From the NCBI RefSeq assembly GCF_001633165.1, contig NZ_CP015418.1, forward strand, positions 248,001 through 312,000: a stretch of 64,000 nt of DNA, written 5' to 3'. The stretch is from Rhodovulum sulfidophilum DSM 1374 (lineage in GTDB: Bacteria; Pseudomonadota; Alphaproteobacteria; Rhodobacterales; Rhodobacteraceae). The translations under genes were made by a program, and so were the position numbers. How positions within the stretch are numbered: position 1 is the stretch's first letter; each line of letters starts with the position of its first letter. Shown piece by piece: positions 14,424 through 23,805 of the stretch. The notes below the pieces were generated by a model. The model was not told where the DNA came from, searched no databases, and saw only the letters and a program-made list of their open reading frames with translations.

Positions 14424-15254
14424 ATGACAGGAAAGTCGGTTCTGATCACCGGATGCGCCTCGGGCATCGGCCATGACGCCACCCATGCCCTGAAAGCGCG
14501 CGGATGGCGGGTCTTCGCCACCTGCCGGCAGGCGGCCGATTGCGACCGGCTCGCCGCCGAAGGGCTCGAGAGCCTTCAGCTCGATTACGCCAGCGAGGAC
14601 AGCATCGCCACGGCCCTCGACGAGGTTCTGTCGCGCACCGGCGGCAGGCTCGACGCGCTTTACAACAACGGCGCCTTCGCCTGCCCGGGCGCGGTCGAGG
14701 ATCTGCCGCGCGACGCCCTGCGCGAGATCTTCGAGACCAATCTCTTCGGGGTCCATGACCTTACCCGGCGGGTCATTCCCGCGATGCGGGCGCAGGGCCA
14801 CGGCCGGATCGTCAACTGCTCATCGGTGCTGGGCCTCGTGCCGCTGAAATGGCGCGGCGCCTATTCGGCGACGAAATACGCGCTGGAAGGGCTGACCGAC
14901 ACGCTGCGGCTCGAGATGCGCGACACGCCGATCCGGGTGATCCTGATCGAGCCCGGCCCGGTGACCTCGAAGATCCGGGTGAACTCGATCCCGCATTTCG
15001 AACGCTGGATCGACTGGCAGAACAGCGCCCGGGCCGACCAGTACCGGAATACCCTGCTGACCCGGCTTTACGAGGATCGCGGCCGCGACTTTTTCGAACT
15101 GCCGCCCTCGGCAGTCAGCCGCAAGCTGATCCATGCGCTGGAATCGCCGCGCCCGAGGCCGCGCTATTTCGTGACCGCGCCGACCCATCTGATGAACCTC
15201 GCCCGGCGCCTGCTGCCGACCCCCGCGCTCGACTGGCTGATCGACAAGGGATAG
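14424..15254 (+). CDS. Short-chain dehydrogenase/reductase (SDR)
   Basis: NAD(P)-dependent oxidoreductase of 276 residues with a classical SDR plan: nucleotide loop TGCASGIG (residues 9-16), NNGAF, catalytic Ser in NCSSVLG and AYSATKYAL with the YxxxK pair. The substrate is unknown; the 17-beta-hydroxysteroid-like C-terminus (PTSKIR-type region, residues about 178-186) resembles general SDRs of lipid or sterol metabolism. Start ATG at 14424 ([10 protein letters not shown]) leaves a 53-bp divergent spacer with parC. Confidence 0.88.
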   Translation: MTGKSVLITGCASGIGHDATHALKARGWRVFATCRQAADCDRLAAEGLESLQLDYASEDSIATALDEVLSRTGGRLDALYNNGAFACPGAVEDLPRDALREIFETNLFGVHDLTRRVIPAMRAQGHGRIVNCSSVLGLVPLKWRGAYSATKYALEGLTDTLRLEMRDTPIRVILIEPGPVTSKIRVNSIPHFERWIDWQNSARADQYRNTLLTRLYEDRGRDFFELPPSAVSRKLIHALESPRPRPRYFVTAPTHLMNLARRLLPTPALDWLIDKG

Positions 15255-15445
15255 GGGCGGCGCAGCGGAGCGCCTCGAGACGCCCTGCCCCATGGGAAAC
15301 AAAACGCCCAAAGGCAGCCCCTGCGGCGAAATATACTTACTCGACGCTTTTTGTCTGTTCCGCCGGTTTCAGACTCGCTAACACTCTCCGGAACCATTGA
15401 CTTGCCCCGGCGAGCGGGGCGCGACTGCAAGGGAGACACACGCCG

Positions 15446-16207
15446 ATGAAGGTCATTGTGCCTGTTAAGCGGGTGATCGACTACAACGTGAAGGTCCGCG
15501 TGAAGGCGGACGGCACGGGGGTCGATCTCGCCAACGTCAAGATGTCGATGAACCCGTTCGACGAGATCGCCGTCGAAGAGGCGATCCGCCTGAAGGAAAA
15601 GGGCCAGGCCACCGAGATCGTCGCGGTCTCGATCGGGGTCAAGCAGGCCCAGGAAACCCTGCGCACCGCGCTGGCCATGGGCGCCGACCGGGCGATCCTG
15701 GTGGTCGCGGCCGAGGATATCCATGACGATATCGAACCGCTGGCGGTGGCAAAGATCCTCAAGGCGGTGGTCGATGAGGAACAGCCCGGGCTGGTGCTCT
15801 GCGGCAAGCAGGCGATCGACAATGACATGAACGCGACCGGCCAGATGCTGTCGGCGCTTCTGGGCTGGAGCCAGGGCACCTTCGCCTCCAAGCTCGAGAT
15901 CGACGGCGACACGGCCCAGGTCACGCGCGAGGTCGATGGCGGGCTGCAGACCATCAAGGTCAAGCTGCCGGCCATCGTTTCGGTCGATTTGCGCCTCAAC
16001 GAGCCGCGCTATGCCTCGCTGCCCAACATCATGAAGGCCAAGAAGAAGCCGCTCGACGAGAAGACGCCCGCCGATTACGGCGTCGATACCGCGCCGCGGC
16101 TGACCGTGCTGAAGACCGCCGAACCGCGCGAGCGCAAGGCCGGCGTCATGGTGGCCTCGGTGGACGAGCTTCTGACGAAACTGAAAGACGAAGCGGGGGT
16201 GCTCTGA
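15446..16207 (+). CDS. etfB: Electron transfer flavoprotein subunit beta
   Basis: Small subunit of the soluble flavoprotein that takes electrons from acyl-CoA dehydrogenases to ETF-ubiquinone oxidoreductase. The 253 residues show [20 protein letters not shown], the [18 protein letters not shown] motif and the AMP-binding region near residues 100-135 ([20 protein letters not shown]). AAGGGAGA lies upstream of the ATG. The stop is one base from the etfA start. Confidence 0.97.
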   Translation: MKVIVPVKRVIDYNVKVRVKADGTGVDLANVKMSMNPFDEIAVEEAIRLKEKGQATEIVAVSIGVKQAQETLRTALAMGADRAILVVAAEDIHDDIEPLAVAKILKAVVDEEQPGLVLCGKQAIDNDMNATGQMLSALLGWSQGTFASKLEIDGDTAQVTREVDGGLQTIKVKLPAIVSVDLRLNEPRYASLPNIMKAKKKPLDEKTPADYGVDTAPRLTVLKTAEPRERKAGVMVASVDELLTKLKDEAGVL

Positions 16208-16208
16208 G

Positions 16209-17135
16209 ATGGCCGTTCTTCTGCTTGCCGAAGTCACCGGGGGCGAGTTGCAGCTTGACGCGACCGCCAAGGCCGTGAGTGCCGCGAAGACCCTGGGCGA
16301 GGTGACCGCGCTTTGCGTCGGCGAACATGCCAGGGCCGCGGGCGAGGCCGCTGCCAAGATCGAGGGCGTGGCCAAGGTGCTGGTCGCCGAGGATGCGATC
16401 TATGGCCACCGCCTGGCGGAACCCACCGCAGATCTGATCGTGTCTCTGGCCGGGGCGTATGACCACATCGTGGCGCCGGCCACCACGGACGCCAAGAACA
16501 TCATGCCGCGCGTCGCCGCGCTGCTTGACGTGATGGTGATCTCGGATGTCGTGGCCGTGGTCGATGCCGACACTTTCGACCGCCCGATCTATGCCGGCAA
16601 CGCGATCCAGACCGTGAAATCCTCGGATGCCAAAAAGGTCATGACGATCCGCACCTCGACCTTCGAGGCGGCGGGCGAAGGCGACGCGGCACCGGTCGAG
16701 GATATCGCGGCGACCGGCAATCCGTCCCTCTCGGAATGGGTTGGCGACACCGCGGCCGAAAGCGACCGCCCCGAACTGACCTCGGCCGGCGTGATCGTGT
16801 CGGGCGGACGCGGCGTCGGCTCGGAAGAGAACTTCAAGCTGATCGAGGCGCTGGCCGACAAGCTGGGCGCGGCGGTCGGCGCCTCGCGTGCCGCCGTCGA
16901 CAGCGGTTTTGCCCCGAACGACTGGCAGGTCGGTCAGACCGGCAAGGTGGTGGCCCCCGAGCTTTACATCGCGGTGGGCATTTCCGGGGCGATCCAGCAC
17001 CTCGCGGGGATGAAGGATTCCAAGGTCATCGTCGCCATCAACAAGGACGAGGAAGCCCCGATCTTCCAGGTCGCGGATTACGGCCTCGTTGCCGATCTGT
17101 TCGACGCCGTGCCCGACCTGACCGCCAAGCTCTGA
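16209..17135 (+). CDS. etfA: Electron transfer flavoprotein subunit alpha
   Basis: Large ETF subunit, which binds FAD. The 308-residue product carries the C-terminal FAD domain with [60 protein letters not shown] and [17 protein letters not shown]. Directly downstream of etfB, followed by an intrinsic terminator, so etfBA is a two-gene operon. Confidence 0.97.
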   Translation: MAVLLLAEVTGGELQLDATAKAVSAAKTLGEVTALCVGEHARAAGEAAAKIEGVAKVLVAEDAIYGHRLAEPTADLIVSLAGAYDHIVAPATTDAKNIMPRVAALLDVMVISDVVAVVDADTFDRPIYAGNAIQTVKSSDAKKVMTIRTSTFEAAGEGDAAPVEDIAATGNPSLSEWVGDTAAESDRPELTSAGVIVSGGRGVGSEENFKLIEALADKLGAAVGASRAAVDSGFAPNDWQVGQTGKVVAPELYIAVGISGAIQHLAGMKDSKVIVAINKDEEAPIFQVADYGLVADLFDAVPDLTAKL

Positions 17136-17157
17136 GAGAGCGCCGCGCGCATCGCAA

Positions 17158-17188
17158 GGCCCGCCGGTTCCCTCCGGCGGGCCTTTTT
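17158..17188 (+). terminator. Intrinsic terminator after etfA
   Basis: GGCCCGCCGG (17158-17167) pairs with CCGGCGGGCC (17174-17183) around a six-base loop and is followed by TTTTT (17184-17188). It ends the etfBA transcript 22 bp after the stop. Confidence 0.93.
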
Positions 17189-17217
17189 CGAACCAGGGAT
17201 GCCAAGGCGGGACGGGA

Positions 17218-18051
17218 TCAGATCGCGTGAAGGTCGCGCAGCGTCCCGCTCAGAACCTCGGCCAGTTCCTCATGCACCGCGGGCCCCGGCAACGAGGCGG
17301 CCGCCGCCTCATCCGCTTCGCCATGCACCATGCCCTCGGCCCCGCGGGCCAGCGCCTCCGGGCTCGGCTCGAATTCGACGACCCGGGTGAAATAGGACCG
17401 GACCGTATCCAGCATGTGCTGGGTCACGAATAACGGGTCCTCGCCCAGCCCGTCGCAGGGCTGTCCGTATCCCGGGGGCCGGCCCGGCAGCCACAGCAGT
17501 ATCTTGTCTCCCGGGACCCGCCCGGCAAGTTTGCGCATCCGCGCCTGCCAGGCCATCTGCAGCTCGGCCACCACAATCTCGAAGGAGGAGGGCGATTTCT
17601 GCTTCAGCACGCTCAGCATGTGGCGGGTGAAATGGAATTCGGTGAAATCGACACCGGGATAAAGCGCCTTCAACATCGCCGAGGCGCGGAGGAACCGATC
17701 GTTCCGCCGCGGATGCACCACGTAGAACCGGTTCGACATGTTATGCGCGCCGAGCGCCTGAAAGATCGTGACCTGCGCCCCGGCGACCACATCCATCAAC
17801 GAGGCGTCGTTGAGGAAGACGTCGAGCCCGGCATTGATACAGCCAAGATTGACCATCTGCAGTCCGGTCGCCTCTTCTATCAGCGCCGGGTAAGGCTTCG
17901 GCACGAACTTGCCATAGGTCTCGGTGCCGCCCACCGCGGCACAATAGGGCTGCTCCAGCGGCCGTCTCGGCCCCCTGAACTCCAGTTTGGAATTGCCGTA
18001 GCGGCAGGGAGAATAGGCAAGCGATCCGCTGCCCGGATTGTCAAAGATCAT
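17218..18051 (-). CDS. DUF6473-like protein
   Basis: A 277-residue protein that I recognise only as the rhodobacterial DUF6473 type; its function is unknown. Conserved-looking blocks are KLEFRGPRRPLEQPYCAAVG, GGTETYGKFVPKPYPALIEE, and a long alpha/beta body with VVHPRRNDRFLRAS. The GTETYG/NLGCINAGLD pattern suggests an SGNH-hydrolase-like or sulfotransferase-like fold, which is only a guess. The start is uncertain: ATG 18051 is used; an in-frame ATG at 18129 also exists. Divergent from the 3-hydroxybutyryl-CoA dehydrogenase gene and convergent with etfA. Confidence 0.72.
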   Translation of the reverse strand: MIFDNPGSGSLAYSPCRYGNSKLEFRGPRRPLEQPYCAAVGGTETYGKFVPKPYPALIEEATGLQMVNLGCINAGLDVFLNDASLMDVVAGAQVTIFQALGAHNMSNRFYVVHPRRNDRFLRASAMLKALYPGVDFTEFHFTRHMLSVLKQKSPSSFEIVVAELQMAWQARMRKLAGRVPGDKILLWLPGRPPGYGQPCDGLGEDPLFVTQHMLDTVRSYFTRVVEFEPSPEALARGAEGMVHGEADEAAAASLPGPAVHEELAEVLSGTLRDLHAI

Positions 18052-18202
18052 CTTGCACCCACTGGCCTCTCGCGACTCACCGCCTGCCAGACTGGGCCTG
18101 CCGCGTTTCCAAGTCGCTAAGCTTCGCATTTTAAGGATAACGTCACCCTTGTGCCGCAGCGCCGCATCGGCCAAGGTGCCGCCAAAAGGGCGAGGGAAGC
18201 AG

Positions 18203-19078
18203 ATGGACGTGAAGACGGTCGGGATTGTCGGTGCGGGCCAGATGGGCAACGGGATCGCCCATGTCTTCGCGCTGGCGGGCTACGAGGTCAGGCTGAACGA
18301 CATTTCGGCCGACGCGCTGGACCGGGCACTGGACACCATCGGCCACAATCTGGACCGCCAGGTCAGCCGCGAGAAGATCACCGAAACCGAGAAGCGCGAC
18401 GCGCTCGGCCGGATCGCGATCACCACGGCGCTGACCGATCTGGGTGCCTGCGACCTGATCATCGAGGCCGCCACCGAACGCGAAGCCGTCAAGACCGCCA
18501 TTTTCGAAGAGCTGCAGCCGCACCTGACGCCGACCACCATCCTGACCTCGAACACTTCCTCGATCTCGATCACCCGCCTTGCCAGCCGCACCGACCGGCC
18601 CGAGAAATTCATGGGGTTCCACTTCATGAACCCGGTTCCCGTGATGCAGCTGGTCGAGCTGATCCGGGGCATCGCCACGGATGAGGAGACCTATCGCTCG
18701 CTGCTGAAGGTGGTGGAAACGCTCGGCAAGACCGCGGCCTCGGCCGAGGATTTTCCGGCCTTCATCGTCAACCGCATCCTGATGCCGATGATCAACGAGG
18801 CAGTCTATACGCTTTACGAGGGCGTGGGCTCGGTCAGGTCCATCGACGAGTCGATGCGGCTTGGGGCGAACCATCCGATGGGGCCGCTCGAACTGGCGGA
18901 TTTCATCGGGCTCGACACCTGCCTCGCGATCATGAATGTGCTGCATGAGGGGCTGGCCGACACCAAGTACCGGCCCTGCCCGCTGCTGACCAAATATGTC
19001 GAGGCGGGCTGGCTCGGCCGCAAGACCCATCGCGGGTTCTACGACTATCGCGGCGAGACGCCGGTTCCCACGCGCTGA
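18203..19078 (+). CDS. 3-hydroxybutyryl-CoA dehydrogenase
   Basis: NAD(P)-dependent oxidation of 3-hydroxyacyl-CoA to 3-oxoacyl-CoA. The 291 residues give an N-terminal Rossmann domain (TVGIVGAGQMGNGIAHVFAL), the catalytic His-Glu region GFHFMNPVPVMQLVELI, and the C-terminal dimer domain FIVNRILMPMINEAVYTLYE. GAGGGA precedes the ATG at 18203. It lies a little downstream of etfBA, the electron acceptor for the partner acyl-CoA dehydrogenase step, consistent with short-chain acyl-CoA metabolism. Confidence 0.95.
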   Translation: MDVKTVGIVGAGQMGNGIAHVFALAGYEVRLNDISADALDRALDTIGHNLDRQVSREKITETEKRDALGRIAITTALTDLGACDLIIEAATEREAVKTAIFEELQPHLTPTTILTSNTSSISITRLASRTDRPEKFMGFHFMNPVPVMQLVELIRGIATDEETYRSLLKVVETLGKTAASAEDFPAFIVNRILMPMINEAVYTLYEGVGSVRSIDESMRLGANHPMGPLELADFIGLDTCLAIMNVLHEGLADTKYRPCPLLTKYVEAGWLGRKTHRGFYDYRGETPVPTR

Positions 19079-19110
19079 GCCGGCCCCTGCCCCGAGGGTC
19101 CGCGCGGACG

Positions 19111-19152
19111 GCCGCAGATGCGGCATGGGTATTTCTGCCAAGAAGAAGAGGA
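19111..19152 (+). repeat. Composite intergenic repeat, copy 1 (hairpin plus tag)
   Basis: A GCCGC-AGAT-GCGGC hairpin (19111-19124) runs straight into ATGGGTATTT then CTGCCAAGAAGAAGAGGA (19125-19152). A second copy with the same design is at 26496-26543. Both lie in the gap between convergent genes, here 3-hydroxybutyryl-CoA dehydrogenase and an acyltransferase. Confidence 0.75.
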
Positions 19153-19167
19153 AAACCGTGGCGCCCG

Positions 19168-20007
19168 TCAGGTCAGCGCCAGAGTGCGCGCCCTAAGCCA
19201 GGCCATGAAACCGCGCGGGTCGCGGGCCCAGGGCTCGATCTCGTCGCGGCCGATCGGCGCACCGACCGCCGGGGCCTGGGGCCGGTTCAGCGCATGAACG
19301 ACCTCGTGCAGCAGCAGCCCCTGGCGCAGCGTCGGCGACAGCCGGTTCGCGATCTGGTACCAGCGTGAATTCTGTCCCTGGAAGCGGACAGGCAGCACCT
19401 GTGCGCCCGAGCGCTGGATCAGCTTGGCGGTGAAGGGGTTCCAGAGGGCCTCGACCGCGGGACCGAAGAATGTTTGCGAGGACGCCACGACCCCGGCCGG
19501 AAACAGCACCACGGCGCGGCCCTGACCGAGATGGTCCATCGCGGCACGTCGCATCTCGAGATTGCGTTCGCGCGCATCCTCGGCATGGGGAAAGGGCACC
19601 GGGATCATGAATTCGGCCACCTCGTCGACGTCGGTCAGCAGCGAGCGGGTCAGGATCTTGTAGTCGCGCCGCACCCGCCCCACGAGTTCGGCCAGCACCA
19701 TGCCGTCGACCAGCCCATGCGGGTGGTTCGCCACGATCACCAGCGGCCCCTCGCGCGGGATCCGCGCCACCTGCTCGGGCGGGGTCGCGACCCGGATGCC
19801 CATCACGTCGAGGGCCTGCCGCCAGAACGCCTGCCCCCGGGGCACGCCGCGGGCCTCGAAGTCGCGGAGCAGCCGAAGCAGCGTAAGCTTGCCGGTCAGG
19901 ATCTCGATGGCCCGGATCGTCTGGGCGCGAAGCGGATCGGGAAATGTGCGGGCATAAGAGAGCTCGCGCGCGTCATGGGGCGGCTCGGCCGCGGACTGGC
20001 CATGCAT
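19168..20007 (-). CDS. Lysophospholipid acyltransferase family protein (PlsC-like)
   Basis: A 279-residue glycerolipid acyltransferase-type protein. The catalytic block is ANHPHGLVDG (His95, Asp101), the NHPxGxxDG variant of the acyltransferase His-Asp motif; a second conserved block is FPAGVV (near 164-169), which would contact the glycerol phosphate. Substrate unknown. It starts 12 bp after the HPr stop on the same strand and so probably ends the chvI-to-HPr operon. Alternatives such as an ornithine-lipid acyltransferase cannot be excluded. Confidence 0.82.
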   Translation of the reverse strand: MHGQSAAEPPHDARELSYARTFPDPLRAQTIRAIEILTGKLTLLRLLRDFEARGVPRGQAFWRQALDVMGIRVATPPEQVARIPREGPLVIVANHPHGLVDGMVLAELVGRVRRDYKILTRSLLTDVDEVAEFMIPVPFPHAEDARERNLEMRRAAMDHLGQGRAVVLFPAGVVASSQTFFGPAVEALWNPFTAKLIQRSGAQVLPVRFQGQNSRWYQIANRLSPTLRQGLLLHEVVHALNRPQAPAVGAPIGRDEIEPWARDPRGFMAWLRARTLALT

Positions 20008-20019
20008 GCGCGCGCAACC

Positions 20020-20301
20020 CTACATGTCTTCGCCGAACCGGGTCGCGACCAGCCGTTCCAGCGCATCGGCGAGCTTCAGCGCCTCGGGCCCATGGGTCGA
20101 GACCTCGATGGCGGTGCCCTTCGAGGCCGCGAGCATCAGCAGCCCCATGATGGAATCGCCCGACGCGCTCATCCCGTCGCGAAGCACCTCTGCCGTTGCG
20201 TCATGTTCTTCGACACATTCCACGAACTTGGCCGAGGCCCGGGCATGCAGCCCCTTCTCGTTCACGATCTCGAAAATTCGGGTCACTCTGTTGCTGGTCA
20301 A
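20020..20301 (-). CDS. ptsH: Phosphocarrier protein HPr (PTS)
   Basis: Phosphocarrier of the incomplete regulatory phosphotransferase system. The 93-residue product has the active site GLHARASAKFV (His19) and the HprK target SASGDSIMGLLMLAA (Ser50). No ATG is available at the right place; the TTG at 20301 preceded by TGAGGACC fits both the family length and ribosome binding (a GTG at 20286 is the alternative). It lies 7 bp after the EIIA gene. Enzyme I is not in the window. Confidence 0.93.
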   Translation of the reverse strand: MTSNRVTRIFEIVNEKGLHARASAKFVECVEEHDATAEVLRDGMSASGDSIMGLLMLAASKGTAIEVSTHGPEALKLADALERLVATRFGEDM

Positions 20302-20308
20302 TGGGTCC

Positions 20309-20701
20309 TCACAGGCCGCCTGCGTCGAAACTGTCGATATATTTGCGCCCGGCCGCCAACGCCGAGGCGGTGGCATCGCTGACACTCATCCGGCGCGACT
20401 TGGCCAACTTGATCAGCATCGGCAGGTTGGCGCCATAAAGGATTTTCCGATCACCGGGCGCGCAAGCACGGATCGAGAGGTTGGAGGGAGAGCCGCCGAA
20501 CATGTCGGTCACCACCACGACGCCGCCACCCTCGTCGACCTCGTCGGCGGCACGGCAGATCTCGTCCTGCTTGGCGGCACGGTCGTCATCGGGAGCGATC
20601 GCGATGGCACGAATCCCGGGCTGAGGGCCCACGACGTGTTCCATGGCAGCCAGGTATTCCCGGGCCAGGCCCCCATGCGCGACGATGACGATTCCGATCA
20701 C
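20309..20701 (-). CDS. PTS system mannose/fructose-type EIIA component
   Basis: A stand-alone EIIA of the mannose family, 130 residues. The phospho-acceptor is His9 in GIVIVAHGGLARE, and VVVVTDMFGGSPSNLS is the second signature. There is no EIIB/EIIC gene nearby, so it acts in regulation rather than sugar uptake, as in other alphaproteobacteria. GTG start overlaps the rapZ stop by four bases (GTGA), a sign of translational coupling. Confidence 0.94.
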   Translation of the reverse strand: MIGIVIVAHGGLAREYLAAMEHVVGPQPGIRAIAIAPDDDRAAKQDEICRAADEVDEGGGVVVVTDMFGGSPSNLSIRACAPGDRKILYGANLPMLIKLAKSRRMSVSDATASALAAGRKYIDSFDAGGL

Positions 20702-21624
20702 GCGCCAGTTCCCGTTCGCATTGCGGACACGCCCTGTGCCCGCCTCTCCAGTTCCCTATGTCTTATAGACACTTGCCATTCCGTTGCCGCAAGCCGTTTT
20801 GCCACCGCCTCGGCCATGGCGACCGAACGGTGTTGCCCCCCGGTACAGCCGAACCCGATCGAGATATGACTGCGGCCCTCATCGCGATGCGCCGGCAGCA
20901 CCAGCGCGGCAAGATCCGAGATCCGGTCGAGAAACGCGGCCTGACGCGGATCGGCGGCAATATGGGCCGCCACCGCCGGATCGCGGCCGTCAAGCGCCCG
21001 GAGCGACGGTTCCCAGTAGGGATTGCGCAGAAAACGGCAATCGAAGGCCATGTCGATGCCCAACGGCAGGCCGCGCTTGTAGGAAAAGGAATGCAGCGAA
21101 ACCGCAAGCGGCGCGGCGCCACCCGGGGCGAAACGCGCGGTCATCTCGGCGCGGAACTCGTGGATCGTCAGGTCCGACGTGTCGATCAGACTGCTGGCAA
21201 GCTCGCGGATCGGACCGAGAATGTCGAGCTCGCGCGCGACCCCCTCGGCCGGACTCTCGGACGGCGCCAGCGGATGACGCCGACGGGTTTCGGAGAAGCG
21301 GCGCAACAGCACATCGGGCCGGCAATCGAGGTAAAGCACATCTGCCTCGAACCCCGGCGCGGCAGCGAGCGCGCGGATCAGGTCGGCCAACGCCCCGGCC
21401 GAAAAGTCGCGGGTGCGGATATCGACCCCGAGCGCCAGAGACGGACCTGGCACCGGCCCCTCGAGAAGGCGCGGGATCAGCGATATCGGCAGATTGTCGA
21501 TTGCCTCGAAACCCAGATCCTCGAGCACATCCAGCGCCGTCGACCGTCCCGCCCCGGAGGCTCCGGTCACCAGCACGATGCGCTGACGCGGGGCGGGCGG
21601 GTCGATCTCGAGGGGATTGGACAT
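20698..21624 (-). CDS. rapZ: RNase adapter / nucleotide-binding protein RapZ
   Basis: P-loop protein of the RapZ/YvcJ family, 308 residues. The Walker A loop is GASGAGRS (21-28), with Arg where most P-loops have Lys; the C-terminal domain has the conserved SFSYKRGLPLGIDMAFDCRF and FGCTGGQHRSVAMAEA. In enterobacteria RapZ controls glmZ RNA decay; in this class the partner is unclear. Start ATG at 21624 overlaps the hprK stop by one base. Confidence 0.95.
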   Translation of the reverse strand: MSNPLEIDPPAPRQRIVLVTGASGAGRSTALDVLEDLGFEAIDNLPISLIPRLLEGPVPGPSLALGVDIRTRDFSAGALADLIRALAAAPGFEADVLYLDCRPDVLLRRFSETRRRHPLAPSESPAEGVARELDILGPIRELASSLIDTSDLTIHEFRAEMTARFAPGGAAPLAVSLHSFSYKRGLPLGIDMAFDCRFLRNPYWEPSLRALDGRDPAVAAHIAADPRQAAFLDRISDLAALVLPAHRDEGRSHISIGFGCTGGQHRSVAMAEAVAKRLAATEWQVSIRHRELERRAQGVSAMRTGTGA

Positions 21625-22052
21625 CAGTCGCTTGGTCCGGCGATAAGGTATTGCAGGATGGCTGCGGCAAAATATGGCCGATCCACCCGGCGAAGCAAGG
21701 GCAGCGTCTCTCCGAGGATCTCGGTCACGCGGGCCGGCGGCAGCCGCTCGGTTTCGGAAGTGTCGAGATCGACCGCCAGCACCACAGGCGCGGAGGCGAC
21801 CGCCTCGGCGCGCAGCAACCCGACGCACCGGGCCTCGATCAGCCCGCGAATCGCCTCGGGCGCCGAGGCAAGAAGCCCGCTTCCGGTTCGGGTCACGATG
21901 GTGCGGTCGTCGGCGACGAGCTCTGCCCCCAGGGCCATCAGCTGCAACGCCAGCGCCGACTTGCCTGCGCCCGAGGCGCCGCGGATCAGCACGGCCCGGC
22001 CCCGATGGGCCACGGTACTGGCATGAAGGATACAGCTTGACGCATCGGGCAT
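21624..22052 (-). CDS. hprK: HPr kinase/phosphorylase, short alphaproteobacterial form
   Basis: Phosphorylates HPr on serine. Only the C-terminal catalytic domain is present (142 residues, against about 310 in Firmicutes), which is normal for this class. The Walker A motif GASGAGKS lies at residues 25-32, and the HPrK signature region follows (LIEARCVGLLRAE). ATG at 22052 is used. It links the ChvG/ChvI two-component system upstream with rapZ and the PTS genes downstream. Confidence 0.94.
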   Translation of the reverse strand: MPDASSCILHASTVAHRGRAVLIRGASGAGKSALALQLMALGAELVADDRTIVTRTGSGLLASAPEAIRGLIEARCVGLLRAEAVASAPVVLAVDLDTSETERLPPARVTEILGETLPLLRRVDRPYFAAAILQYLIAGPSD

Positions 22053-22086
22053 GGCGGTCGCGGATCTCTCCGGCAAGGGGCGGACC

Positions 22087-23799
22087 TCAGATCGGCAGGC
22101 CCACGACGAAGCGGGCGCCCAGTTGTTCCGACGTAACGTCGGCCTCGGTCGGGCGGATGTTCTCGGCCCATATCACACCGCGATGGGCCTCTACGATCTG
22201 TTTCGAGATCGCAAGTCCGAGACCGGAATGATTGCCGAACTGCCCGGCCGGCCGCTCGGAATAGAAGCGGTTGAAGATCTTGGTCAGCGCCTCTCCGGGG
22301 ATGCCCGGCCCGGTATCCTCCACCACGACCAGCACCCGATTATCGCGTTTGCGCGCCCAGACACGCACCGCATCGCCGGCCTCGCAAAACGAGATCGCAT
22401 TGGTGATGAGATTGACGAAGACCTGCGCCAGCCGCGCCTCGAGACCTTGGATCTCGATCGGATCCGGCGGCAGGTCGGCGATGAAGTCGATGCCGCGTTC
22501 GCGCGCCTGCTGCCCGAGATGATCCGCAAGACCGCGCAGCATCCGCACCAGATCGACCGTCGTTTCCTCTTCCTTGACCAGTTCGCTGTCGAGCCGGGAC
22601 GCGTTCGAGATATCGCTGACCAGCCGGTCGAGCCGACGCACGTCATGTTCAATGACGTCGAGCAGCTTGGCACGCTGATCCTCGCGCCGGGCCCCCCGGA
22701 GCGTGCCGGTGGCCGACCGCAGGCTGGCAAGCGGGTTCTTGATCTCATGCGCGACATCGGCGGCAAACTGTTCATTGGCGTCGATCCGGTCGTAAAGCGC
22801 CGCCACCATGCCGCGCAGCGCCCCCGACAGCCGCCCGATCTCATCGGGCCGGGCCGTCAGGTCGGGGATGCGGACCCGCCCCGGGCGCATCGATCGGGCG
22901 TTGCGGTTCTGCCCGATCTCGGCGGCGGCCGCGAGTTCGGAAAGCGGATTGGCGATGGTCGATGCCAGAACGAGACCGAGACCGACCGAAACCAGGAGCG
23001 CGATCACGAAGACCTGCAGCACCTGCTCGCGTTGGATGCGGACCAACCGGTCGATCTCGCCACTGGCAGAAACCATGGCCACGACCCCGACCACCTGCCG
23101 ATCCCGAAGGATCTGTGCTGTGACGGAAAATGTCGTATGCCCCGAGGCATCGACCCCGGTCGCGACCTGCAGGCCGTCGGTCAGGGTGATCGCGACCTGA
23201 TCGGTCAGCCGCCGCTGCCGATCGCCCTCGGCATCATTCCCCTCTTCCCGCCCGAAAAGCGACACCCCGCCCAGCCAGGCACGATACAGCGCATCGGTGA
23301 TCACGGTGATCCAGCTGTCACCCTCATATTCTTCGACCGCCCAGTCGGTCCGGACAAGGCCGCGGGCATGGCCGACCAGGTTCCCAGCCGCGTCAAACAC
23401 GAAGACCTCGGCTCCTTGAGCGAGTTCGAGGCCATTCAGCATCGCATCGAGGTCAAGGCCGTTGCCCGCGAGGGGGTCGAGCGGGTCATTGCGCCGGATC
23501 TGCGCCTCGAACATGTCGGCGATCAGGTTGGTTTCGGCAACCATACCGCTTTCGCGAAGGCTGAGCAGGCTGTCGCGCGCAGGGTTGAAATACAGCACGC
23601 CAGAGATGAGCACGATCTGCGCAATGAGGTTGGCGGCGATGATCCGCCGCGCCAGCGGCGAGCGTTTTAGCGAGACGAAGCCGCGCCATGTGCCACGGGA
23701 CCGACGGTCGGCCCCCGACCTGCCGTAGGGGGCGTCACCGGGTCCGGCCGCGCCATCGGCACGCCGCTTGCTGTCTCGCACCGGCTCCGCCCCAGGCAA
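22087..23799 (-). CDS. chvG: Sensor histidine kinase ChvG (ExoS-type)
   Basis: Membrane sensor kinase, 570 residues from a TTG start 6 bp after chvI (GAGGCG precedes it). It has two membrane spans (about 53-70 and 262-282) flanking a large periplasmic domain, a HAMP region, the dimerisation box ADVAHEIKNPLASL with phospho-acceptor His351, and the ATP-binding boxes NLITNAISF, EDTGPGIPGEAL and GNHSGLGLAISKQIVEAH. In rhizobia ChvG/ExoS responds to acid or envelope stress. Confidence 0.95.
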   Translation of the reverse strand: MPGAEPVRDSKRRADGAAGPGDAPYGRSGADRRSRGTWRGFVSLKRSPLARRIIAANLIAQIVLISGVLYFNPARDSLLSLRESGMVAETNLIADMFEAQIRRNDPLDPLAGNGLDLDAMLNGLELAQGAEVFVFDAAGNLVGHARGLVRTDWAVEEYEGDSWITVITDALYRAWLGGVSLFGREEGNDAEGDRQRRLTDQVAITLTDGLQVATGVDASGHTTFSVTAQILRDRQVVGVVAMVSASGEIDRLVRIQREQVLQVFVIALLVSVGLGLVLASTIANPLSELAAAAEIGQNRNARSMRPGRVRIPDLTARPDEIGRLSGALRGMVAALYDRIDANEQFAADVAHEIKNPLASLRSATGTLRGARREDQRAKLLDVIEHDVRRLDRLVSDISNASRLDSELVKEEETTVDLVRMLRGLADHLGQQARERGIDFIADLPPDPIEIQGLEARLAQVFVNLITNAISFCEAGDAVRVWARKRDNRVLVVVEDTGPGIPGEALTKIFNRFYSERPAGQFGNHSGLGLAISKQIVEAHRGVIWAENIRPTEADVTSEQLGARFVVGLPI

Positions 23800-23805
23800 T
23801 CCGCC

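Noticed and set aside
22051..23670. A 539-codon plus-strand frame over chvG
   Set aside because: Antisense to a clear histidine kinase with intact H, N and G boxes.
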